Below are positions 1-5,267 of a DNA stretch of 5,426 nucleotides, piece by piece. The translations under genes and the position numbers were made by a program. The notes beneath the pieces are model-generated. The model worked only from the letters and a program-made list of their open reading frames with translations. It was not told the origin of the DNA and made no database searches. How positions within the stretch are numbered: the first letter of the stretch is position 1; each line of letters starts with the position of its first letter. The stretch spans positions 1 to 5,426 of the forward strand of contig CANJXV010000190.1 in NCBI GenBank assembly GCA_947478935.1. The letters are read 5' to 3'. This stretch comes from Comamonadaceae bacterium. GTDB lineage: Bacteria > Pseudomonadota > Gammaproteobacteria > Burkholderiales > Burkholderiaceae_C.

Positions 1-8
1 CCAAGCTG

Positions 9-34
9 GTGCTTTATGCTGTGGGCATAAGCAC
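9..34. repeat. Imperfect inverted repeat (hairpin) upstream of the hydrolase gene
   Basis: The arms GTGCTTTATGC (9-19) and GCATAAGCAC (25-34) pair over ten base pairs with one bulged T, around a five-base loop (TGTGG). The structure ends 20 bases before the hydrolase ATG. No run of T follows on the plus strand, so a classic intrinsic terminator is not supported. It could be the 3' end structure of a gene left of the window, a leader hairpin, or a dyad operator. The pairing is directly visible; the function is unknown. Confidence 0.5.
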
Positions 35-54
35 TATCGCCGCAGGGAAGCCGC

Positions 55-846
55 ATGACCATCTCCATCCAAGACACCGCCATTGAGGTGACAGGCCACG
101 GCTCTGAAACTATTTTGATGCTGCACGGCTGGCCCGACACGCTGGCGCTATGGGACGGCACGGTAGACGCGCTGCAAGCCCACTACCGCTGCGTCCGCCT
201 GACACTGCCCGGCTTTGAAAGCGGCCCGCCAGCGGTGTCGCTGGACGCTATGTGCAGCTTGCTGCTGCAAATGGTAGATAACTTAAGCCCCGGCAAAGCC
301 ATCACCTTGTTGCTACACGACTGGGGTTGCGCTTTTGGCTATGAATTTGCCATGCGCCACCCACAGCGCGTGGCCCGCGTGATTGCGCTGGACATTGGCG
401 ACCACAACGCGCCCGCGCTGCGCCGCCAGTGGGGCCTACGCGAAAAACTGGCGGTAGCGGCCTACCAAGTCTGGCTGGCGCTGGCTTGGAAAATCGGTGG
501 CCCCGTTGGCACCAGCATGACCCGCTTGATGGCGCGCGCACTGCGTGCCCCGGCCCCGGCTGCGCGCATCACCTACCGCATGAACTATCCCTATGCCATG
601 CGCTGGTTTGGCAGCGCCGGTGGCTTTGCGCAAGCAGCGCATGTGGACTTACCCATGCCGTTGCTGTACGTATATGGCAAGCGCAAGCCCTTTATGTTTC
701 ATTCGCAAGCCTGGCTGGACAAGGTGGCGAAAGCGCCGGGTAGCGCGGTGTTGGGGTTACCCTGCGGACACTGGCTGATGCTGGATCAGGCCGACACTTT
801 TCATGCTGCCGCGCTGCAATGGCTGGCGCAGAGCACCACACCATGA
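55..846 (+). CDS. Alpha/beta hydrolase, epoxide hydrolase / haloalkane dehalogenase-like
   Basis: This is a 263-residue alpha/beta-fold hydrolase, probably cytoplasmic because no signal peptide is visible. The HGWPD motif (residues 24-28) forms the usual oxyanion region. HDWGCAFG (88-95) is the nucleophile elbow with Asp89 as nucleophile, as in epoxide hydrolases and haloalkane dehalogenases and unlike the Ser of esterases. The catalytic His is most likely His239 in CGHWLMLD. The strand that often carries the acid reads YVYGKRKPF (205-213) and has no Asp or Glu; Asp113, after the preceding core strand, is the better acid candidate. A cap region lies around 120-200 and contains several Tyr and Trp residues. 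AGGGAAG at 44-50 is a well-spaced ribosome binding site and supports the ATG at 55. The stop overlaps the start of the next gene (ATGA, 843-846), which suggests translational coupling. The substrate cannot be read from the sequence. The fold is certain; epoxide hydrolase versus dehalogenase versus another activity is open. Confidence 0.9.
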   Translation: MTISIQDTAIEVTGHGSETILMLHGWPDTLALWDGTVDALQAHYRCVRLTLPGFESGPPAVSLDAMCSLLLQMVDNLSPGKAITLLLHDWGCAFGYEFAMRHPQRVARVIALDIGDHNAPALRRQWGLREKLAVAAYQVWLALAWKIGGPVGTSMTRLMARALRAPAPAARITYRMNYPYAMRWFGSAGGFAQAAHVDLPMPLLYVYGKRKPFMFHSQAWLDKVAKAPGSAVLGLPCGHWLMLDQADTFHAAALQWLAQSTTP

Positions 847-1049
847 ACCCCGAAGACTTGCAAAAACTGGTCTCCATGCCCATGCCCTACGGCAAGTACA
901 AAGGCCGCGTGTTAGCTGACCTGCCGGGCAACTACCTGACCTGGTTTGCACGCGAAGGATTTCCTAAAGGCGAGCTAGGCCGCTTGCTGCAACTCATGCA
1001 TGAAATCGACCACAACGGCCTGTCCGATTTGCTTCGTCCGCTGCGCTAA
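843..1049 (+). CDS. DUF3820 family small protein
   Basis: This gene encodes a 68-residue protein recognised as DUF3820 from its core MPYGKYKGRVLADLPGNYL (residues 13-31), followed by TWFAREGFPKGELGRLLQLM (32-51). The whole protein is essentially one domain. Family members occur as small single-domain proteins in proteobacteria; their molecular role is not established as far as I know. The protein is small and basic and has no signal peptide or membrane segment. The start at 843 was chosen because family members begin only a few residues before the MPYGKYKG block and because it gives an ATGA overlap with the hydrolase stop. An ATG at 819 in the same frame would add eight unconserved residues inside the hydrolase gene. 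Only a weak purine stretch (GCAGAG, 826-831) precedes the start, which fits translation by re-initiation after the hydrolase. Confidence 0.87.
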   Translation: MNPEDLQKLVSMPMPYGKYKGRVLADLPGNYLTWFAREGFPKGELGRLLQLMHEIDHNGLSDLLRPLR

Positions 1050-1063
1050 GCTTGCGCGCAAGC
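1050..1063. repeat. Perfect 14-bp palindrome between the DUF3820 gene and the dehydratase gene
   Basis: GCTTGCGCGCAAGC is identical to its own reverse complement and begins on the base right after the DUF3820 stop codon. As RNA it would make a five-base-pair stem with a CGCG loop. No T-run follows, so it is a poor terminator candidate. It lies 24 bases before the dehydratase ATG and could be an operator-like dyad or chance in GC-rich DNA. Confidence 0.4.
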
Positions 1064-1087
1064 CTCCATTCACTTAATGCTCTCACC

Positions 1088-1981
1088 ATGTCCGTATTGC
1101 ATATTCAAACCCCTTTGATCGAGTCACGCGCATTGAGTGCATTGCTGGGTCGCCCCGTGTGGTTGAAGCTGGAAAACACCCAGCCCAGTGGTTCTTTCAA
1201 ACTGCGCGGTATCGGCCATGCGTGCCAGTGGCATGTGCGTCAGGGTGCCACGGGCTTTGTGTCCTCGTCTGGCGGCAATGCCGGTTTGGCAGTGGCCTAT
1301 GTGGGGCGCAAGTTGGGCGTGCCCGTAACCGTAGTGGTGCCAGAGACGGCTACCGAGCGCGCCAAAGAGCTGATACGCATGGAAGAGGCCAGCGTTATCG
1401 TGCACGGCGCCGCCTGGCACCAGGCGCATAGCTACGCGCAAACCATGGCCAACGCCAGCACGCCGCTGATACACCCCTTTGACGATCCGTTGCTGTGGGA
1501 AGGCCATGCCTCTCTGGTGGACGAAGTGGCCCACGCGGGCCTGCGCCCGGACCTGTTGGTGTGCTCGGTTGGCGGTGGCGGCCTGCTGCAAGGCATGCTC
1601 ACCGGCCTGGACCGCCAAGGCTGGCAAGACACCGTGGTGATGGCCGTAGAAACCGAAGGCGCCGCATCCTTTGGCGCGGCATTGCAAGCAGGCCATCCGG
1701 TCACATTGCCCGCCATGAAAACCATCGCCAACTCGTTGGCCTCGGCCCGGGTGTGCGACGCCGTGGTGCAAAGCGCGCTAAGCCACATCGTGCGCAGCGC
1801 CCTGGTCAGCGACGCCCAAGCCCTCAGCGCCTGCCAACGCTTCGCGTATGACCACCGCATATTGGTCGAACCGGCCTGTGGTGCGGCACTGGCTGCTTTG
1901 TATGAGACACCGCAAGCGGTGGGGGATGCGCGGACGGTGTTGGTGGTCGTTTGTGGCGGGGTGGGGGTGGTGACGGGGTGA
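1088..1981 (+). CDS. PLP-dependent serine/threonine dehydratase-like protein
   Basis: This is a fold-type II pyridoxal-phosphate enzyme of 297 residues, most like L-serine/L-threonine dehydratases, which deaminate serine to pyruvate or threonine to 2-oxobutyrate. Lys38 in PSGSFKLRG (33-41) is the expected Schiff-base lysine. SSGGNAG (60-66) is the substrate carboxylate loop, HPFDDPLLWEG (129-139) is a typical family block, SVGGGG (160-165) is the phosphate-binding glycine loop, EPACGAA (261-267) follows, and Cys289 in CGG lies near the cofactor ring position. There is no C-terminal ACT regulatory domain, so this is not an IlvA-type biosynthetic enzyme. The protein stops soon after the CGG motif, somewhat shorter than relatives. 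The ATG at 1088 fits the family N-terminus (LHIQTPLIESR). A TTG at 1052 would add 12 unlikely residues. No clear Shine-Dalgarno precedes 1088. It probably belongs to the same transcript as the two genes before it (38-base gap). Serine/threonine racemase or another beta-eliminase cannot be excluded. Confidence 0.88.
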   Translation: MSVLHIQTPLIESRALSALLGRPVWLKLENTQPSGSFKLRGIGHACQWHVRQGATGFVSSSGGNAGLAVAYVGRKLGVPVTVVVPETATERAKELIRMEEASVIVHGAAWHQAHSYAQTMANASTPLIHPFDDPLLWEGHASLVDEVAHAGLRPDLLVCSVGGGGLLQGMLTGLDRQGWQDTVVMAVETEGAASFGAALQAGHPVTLPAMKTIANSLASARVCDAVVQSALSHIVRSALVSDAQALSACQRFAYDHRILVEPACGAALAALYETPQAVGDARTVLVVVCGGVGVVTG

Positions 1982-2022
1982 TTGCCTAGCACCGTTGAAA
2001 ATGACCTTATGGCAATGTCACC
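1977..2022. terminator. Possible bidirectional 3'-end hairpin between convergent genes
   Basis: GGTGATTGCC (1977-1986) pairs with GGCAA (2011-2015) and TCACC (2018-2022), giving ten base pairs with a two-base bulge (2016-2017) and a 24-base loop. It spans both stop codons, the dehydratase TGA at 1979-1981 and the lipoprotein TAA at 2007-2009. There is no T-run on either strand and the loop is long, so intrinsic termination is uncertain. It is the only structure I see in the 25-bp gap where both transcripts must end or collide. Confidence 0.3.
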
Positions 2023-4154
2023 GAAAAATCCTGCGTTTTCTTGTCGTTCGCCATGATTGTTACGTTATCAAAGTATGCGGATCCCGGCTGAGTGGATCCG
2101 TCATTGGGACATATGGATGCCGAACTGCCAATAAATGCGCATAAGCGAGTTATCGTTCCAGCAGGCAAGCTAATGGAATAGGTCCCATCGGACATAGTGC
2201 GGGTTGTTGTGAAGCGATCGTCACTGTCTTTCCCGCCATTGCGAGCCTGAATTCGCACAGCGCCTTGGGGGACTCCAGCTACTGTAACCGTGCCACGTAG
2301 CACGCCGCCGGCTAGAAGCGTAATAGTAATTGGGGGATTGTCGCCATCAATAGTTACCGGGACCAGGGCACCGTCTCGAAGCCTAATTTTTCTAGAGTAG
2401 ATCGATGAACCAATCATGGCCCCATTATCAATTTTAATTTCCAAAAGATTATTACTTTTGTTTGCATCGGTAGAGTAAAGCGATACCGTACCGTCCCCGT
2501 TACTGGCCTCCTTGCTAAGGACGTCATTTTTCTCAACACCAGAACTACGTGTTTTTGCACGAAACCTTGGTTTGGCTTGGCTAATCGGGTTACCCGCCGC
2601 ATCCTGAATGAGCAGCTTGATTTCGCCCACCGCTTCTAAAAAATCAGCTACTTGGTTTGCGCTAGTAAGGTCAACCGATTTGCGCTGGCCTCTGGACAGT
2701 ATTAAGTAGGTACCAGGCCTAAGCCAAATACGATACTCGCCCTTTAAATTGGTCCGATGTACATCCGCATGCTCTGTGTCATCTGCATCATCAAAGCGAA
2801 CGCGCATTCCGGCAACGGGGCCTGTAACCGGGTCTGAGACTATCCCACTGACCATTCTTCCCGCTTGCAAACTAAAGTCCGCGGTAATGGGGATTCCGGC
2901 GACAACGGTAAGCTTATCTGCATCAAAAAAACTAGTCCCACCGCCGCGTGATGGGCTATAGGTTTCGGTTGCATAGGGCCATTGTGTTTTATTTTCCGCC
3001 GTCAAAAAATACGCGCCTGGCGCAAGGTTGATGGTGTATTTGCCATCTTCTTTGGTGTCTGTGAATGCCACAGTTTGCGTATTTAAAAAATCTCTTACTT
3101 TGATAGTGATACCTCCGAGCGGCGCACCACTATCTCCAGCTCTCACGGTTCCCTCAATTCTCCCACCCGCTGGCAACTGAAAATCCTTGGTCACGATTTG
3201 ATTGGCAACGGCCACCACCTTTTCAGCACTTAACTGCTTTGTCACCAGGCTTGGACTTGCCCACCATTGACTGCCATCGGTGCAAAGAACGCCATCGTTC
3301 ATTGCGCCAATAATGTAGCTGCCAGTTTCCTGCACCGTTAAAGACCACTTTCCATTCGAATCTGTTTTTGTTTTAGCGTGGGTGACAATATTTCCAAAAT
3401 CTCTAAGATAGATAGACACATCTGCACATCCCTTTCCAGATGGGCCGGTGACAATGCCTGAGATTCTTCCTTTTCCAAATGCATGTTTAAGACGTGAATT
3501 CGCATGCAGGTTAATACCTGCCGCAACTTTTAGCGCATTACTGATAGCTTTTGCAGTACCTCCGGTGAGTGCGACGTCACTGCTTGTTACCAGTTCTTCG
3601 ACAATTTCGTTTAAATCCTTTATTGTGCTAGCTGTAAGACCGGTTACCTTGCCATTGTTTTCGCTAGCAGATGTAAGTACCAGCCCGAACAGCGCCTCAC
3701 TCATTGGGTTCACGTTTGCCACATTACTGGTGACGAACGCGTTCATTTGATTTGATCCGCTTCCGTCAACGCGAATTAGGTATTTGCCACTTGGAACAAA
3801 ACTTTGACTCACCTTCAAGGTAAAGGTACCGTCAAGTCCGGTTGTTGCAGTTGCTAAGGGTGTTCCAACTTGTGTGCCTGAGTCGTCAATCTCGATGAGG
3901 TTTACTTTTGTACCTGCAACGCCTGCCAAGTTCGTCTGTGCAGCCTGTGCGGTTTCGCCGAAAAGGATGTCAAAAATCCGCTGAATAAATTTCGGAGTAT
4001 TGAATGCTACGGTACCACCCGGCGCTGAAACCAGTCCGGTGATGGTTTGCGTGTCTCCGCCTTGCAATGTACTTTTTTGGTCGCCACCACCACCACATCC
4101 CCCCAAGCTAAGCACCAGAAACGAAGTCAATAAAAGCCCAATTATTTTTTTCAT
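2007..4154 (-). CDS. Multi-module lipoprotein with carboxypeptidase-regulatory-like domains
   Basis: This gene encodes a 715-residue predicted lipoprotein. The N-terminus is MKK, a hydrophobic stretch (4-17), and a lipobox LGGC with Cys20 as the lipidated residue, followed by GGGGD; Gly at +2 suggests outer-membrane sorting. Next come a first beta module (about 40-134) with a long Ala/Gln-rich insertion after VSAPGG, a helical segment (about 149-226), and five more beta modules starting near 229, 332, 433, 510 and 618. Most modules open with G-R-(I/M)-x-G-x-V, carry a DG-x-(Y/F/W) turn and a PG-x-Y strand, and close with DF-x-L. These are marks of carboxypeptidase-regulatory-like or CNA-B-like sandwich domains. 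No protease or glycosidase motif is visible, so a structural, adhesive or ligand-binding role is inferred. The start was set at 4154 because AGGAGA (4161-4166) lies six bases upstream; an in-frame TTG at 4172 would overlap that site. The gene is plainly AT-richer than both flanks, which points to transfer or relaxed selection. Its partner and function are unknown. Confidence 0.87.
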   Translation of the reverse strand: MKKIIGLLLTSFLVLSLGGCGGGGDQKSTLQGGDTQTITGLVSAPGGTVAFNTPKFIQRIFDILFGETAQAAQTNLAGVAGTKVNLIEIDDSGTQVGTPLATATTGLDGTFTLKVSQSFVPSGKYLIRVDGSGSNQMNAFVTSNVANVNPMSEALFGLVLTSASENNGKVTGLTASTIKDLNEIVEELVTSSDVALTGGTAKAISNALKVAAGINLHANSRLKHAFGKGRISGIVTGPSGKGCADVSIYLRDFGNIVTHAKTKTDSNGKWSLTVQETGSYIIGAMNDGVLCTDGSQWWASPSLVTKQLSAEKVVAVANQIVTKDFQLPAGGRIEGTVRAGDSGAPLGGITIKVRDFLNTQTVAFTDTKEDGKYTINLAPGAYFLTAENKTQWPYATETYSPSRGGGTSFFDADKLTVVAGIPITADFSLQAGRMVSGIVSDPVTGPVAGMRVRFDDADDTEHADVHRTNLKGEYRIWLRPGTYLILSRGQRKSVDLTSANQVADFLEAVGEIKLLIQDAAGNPISQAKPRFRAKTRSSGVEKNDVLSKEASNGDGTVSLYSTDANKSNNLLEIKIDNGAMIGSSIYSRKIRLRDGALVPVTIDGDNPPITITLLAGGVLRGTVTVAGVPQGAVRIQARNGGKDSDDRFTTTRTMSDGTYSISLPAGTITRLCAFIGSSASICPNDGSTQPGSAYFDNVTIMANDKKTQDFSVTLP
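2010..3470 (-). repeat. Tandem protein modules (five divergent beta-sandwich repeats)
   Basis: Residues 229-715 of the lipoprotein read as successive divergent modules. Recurring turns are SNGKWSL (266-272), EDGKYTI (369-375), LKGEYRI (470-476), GDGTVSL (553-559) and SDGTYSI (655-661). Three linkers share one pattern: TKDFQLPAGGRIEGTV, TADFSLQAGRMVSGIV and TITLLAGGVLRGTV. The protein ends in TQDFSVTLP, exactly at a module end. The DNA is too diverged for a nucleotide repeat, so this is old duplication or domain shuffling and not a recent expansion. The module at 510-616 fits least well. Confidence 0.65.
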
Positions 4155-4205
4155 ATATTGTCTCCTGCGCAAGAAATTGAAAGCAAAAGGTCTGACGGTT
4201 AGGTT

Positions 4206-4236
4206 TTCATACTTAAAAAATACGGAAATTTTTCAA
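4206..4236 (-). promoter_or_regulatory. Weak candidate sigma-70 promoter for the lipoprotein gene
   Basis: On the minus strand TTGAAA (4236-4231) resembles a -35 box at five of six positions. TATGAA (4211-4206) resembles a -10 box at four of six, with a 19-base spacer that is longer than ideal. Transcription would begin near 4199 and give a leader of about 45 bases including the AGGAGA site. Other AT-rich hexamers in 4260-4310 could serve equally well, so this is only one candidate. Confidence 0.2.
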
Positions 4237-4316
4237 CTTCAGGAAATATCGACTTGGGATTTCCCTTTATCTAATATTTAAACTTTGAAATATTTTTATA
4301 TTGAATATGTGCTATC

Positions 4317-4339
4317 ACCGCGAAATCATAGTACGCGGT
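4317..4339. repeat. Inverted repeat ACCGCG-N11-CGCGGT upstream of the lipoprotein gene
   Basis: ACCGCG (4317-4322) and CGCGGT (4334-4339) are perfect six-base inverted copies separated by 11 bases in an otherwise AT-rich region. The GC-rich arms stand out from their surroundings. The spacing suits a dimeric regulator's operator. On the plus strand the hairpin is followed by ATTTTC, too short a T-run for a confident terminator. It sits about 160 bases upstream of the lipoprotein start codon. Confidence 0.4.
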
Positions 4340-4519
4340 ATTTTCAATTAAACATTACGGTTTTGTGACTATCTGTGCTCTTAAAACTGGCGCCCTAAAG
4401 ATTTATAGATTCACCGATTTGCACTTTAGCAAGTTGAAATCAAGTCGGGCTTTTGGTGGGTTGGCAACAAATACCGGTAATGCGCGTGACTGCCGAGCTA
4501 TTGGTTCAAACTACGATAT

Positions 4520-4551
4520 GTGAGGTGCAGGCACTGTCCCAAACCCCTCAC
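4520..4551 (-). terminator. Possible weak hairpin at the serB 3' end
   Basis: On the minus strand GTGAGG (4551-4546) pairs with CCTCAC (4525-4520) across a 20-base loop, and the stem includes the serB TGA (4550-4548). No T-run follows. It is a marginal candidate for a 3'-end structure, and I see nothing better downstream of serB. Confidence 0.2.
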
Positions 4552-5267
4552 CCCACGCTAAGCACCTCCAACACCCGATCCAAGCCCCCGCTGTTAATCG
4601 CCACCATCGCCTTCTCGCGCACCGCCGGTTTGGCGTGGTAAGCCACAGACAAGCCGGCTACAGACATCATGGGCAGGTCGTTGGCGCCGTCGCCCATGGC
4701 AATGGCTTGGGTGGGCGCGATGCCCATGCTGGCGCAAGTGTGCAGCAGCATGCGGCGCTTTTCTTCGCCATCGCAAATATCGCCCCAGGCTTGCTCCACC
4801 AGGCGGCCTGTCAGCAAGCCGTCTTGCACTTCCAGCACGTTCGAGCGCGTCCAGTCGATGCGCAGCATGGCTTGTACCGCGTCGGTGAAAAACGTAAACC
4901 CGCCGGATACCACCAAGGTTTTCAGGCCCGCCGCTTTACAGGCGCGTACCAACTCGGCAGCGCCGGGGTTCAGGCGCAGGCGCTCGTCCAGCACTTGCTG
5001 CATGTGCGCCACGCCCACGCCGCGCAGCAGGGCTACGCGCTGGCGCAGGCTGGCTTTGTAGTCGGCAATCTCGCCGCGCATCGCCGCCTCGGTAATCGCA
5101 GCCACCTCGGCCTTGCGCCCGGCGGCATCTGCTATTTCGTCGATGCACTCGATGTTGATCAAGGTCGAGTCCATGTCAAAGGCAATCAGCTTGAAGTCAG
5201 ACAGGCGCAGCGGCGCGGTGATGCCTTGGAGTACCAGGCCCTGTAGCGCAGTGGATAGGGGCCTCAT
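4548..5267 (-). CDS. serB: Phosphoserine phosphatase SerB
   Basis: SerB hydrolyses O-phospho-L-serine to L-serine and phosphate, the last step of the phosphorylated serine pathway, in the cytoplasm with Mg2+. This 239-residue protein has the complete HAD set: DMDSTLIN (31-38) with nucleophile Asp31 and Asp33, the SerB-typical block IECIDEIAD (39-47), VSGGF (120-124) with Ser121 of motif II, Lys170 in DGEEK, and GDGANDLPM (192-200) with Asp193 and Asp197 for metal binding. It lacks the longer N-terminal region of the about 320-residue E. coli enzyme; short forms like this are familiar in betaproteobacteria. The ATG at 5267-5265 overlaps the mfd stop (ATGA), and only a weak purine stretch (GAAAGAAG) precedes it, so translation is probably coupled to mfd. 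No residue essential to catalysis is missing. Confidence 0.95.
   Translation of the reverse strand: MRPLSTALQGLVLQGITAPLRLSDFKLIAFDMDSTLINIECIDEIADAAGRKAEVAAITEAAMRGEIADYKASLRQRVALLRGVGVAHMQQVLDERLRLNPGAAELVRACKAAGLKTLVVSGGFTFFTDAVQAMLRIDWTRSNVLEVQDGLLTGRLVEQAWGDICDGEEKRRMLLHTCASMGIAPTQAIAMGDGANDLPMMSVAGLSVAYHAKPAVREKAMVAINSGGLDRVLEVLSVG

Larger units (their letters stand above)
4155..4547. other. AT-rich intergenic region, leader and promoter region of the lipoprotein gene
   Basis: This 393-bp stretch lies downstream of serB and upstream of the lipoprotein gene. I see no gene in it; the open frames are short, AT-driven and without family features. Near the lipoprotein end it holds the strong ribosome binding site AGGAGA (4161-4166). 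The part from about 4200 to 4450 is far richer in A and T than the serB side. It contains an inverted repeat at 4317-4339. Any serB terminator and the lipoprotein promoter must both lie here; neither is clear enough to place firmly. Confidence 0.6.

Noticed and set aside
1..58. Possible 3' end of an upstream plus-strand gene
   Set aside because: One frame stays open to a TGA at 56-58 that would overlap the hydrolase ATG, and another reads on to 86, but neither short peptide is recognisable and the hairpin at 9-34 argues for non-coding DNA. Sequence to the left is needed.
302..743. Overlapping open frames on both strands inside the hydrolase gene
   Set aside because: The hydrolase frame carries all catalytic motifs in order; the others show none and are products of high GC content.
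1077..1118. A 13-codon open frame starting at ATG 1077 and overlapping the dehydratase start
   Set aside because: It has no ribosome binding site and no features; it could be a leader peptide, but nothing in the sequence supports that.
1124..1992. Long minus-strand open frames opposite the dehydratase gene
   Set aside because: They lie fully antisense to a gene with a complete set of family motifs, and their translations are rich in His, Arg and Ala with no recognisable domain, as expected from GC-rich DNA read in the wrong frame.
2078..2100. Two GGATCC sites forming CGGATCC-N9-GGATCCG
   Set aside because: They encode two Gly-Ser pairs within the last lipoprotein module, and repeated use of the same codons explains them; no regulatory role is needed.
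4000..4281. Plus-strand open frame crossing the lipoprotein start and its leader
   Set aside because: It runs antisense to the signal peptide and ribosome binding site of a confident gene, and its translation is low in complexity with no domain.
4453..4641. Small plus-strand open frame between the lipoprotein leader and the serB end
   Set aside because: It overlaps the antisense of the serB C-terminus, has no ribosome binding site and no recognisable content.
4635..5246. A 203-codon plus-strand open frame across serB
   Set aside because: It is antisense to a confident serB; the translation is His/Gln/Ala-rich and resembles no family I know.
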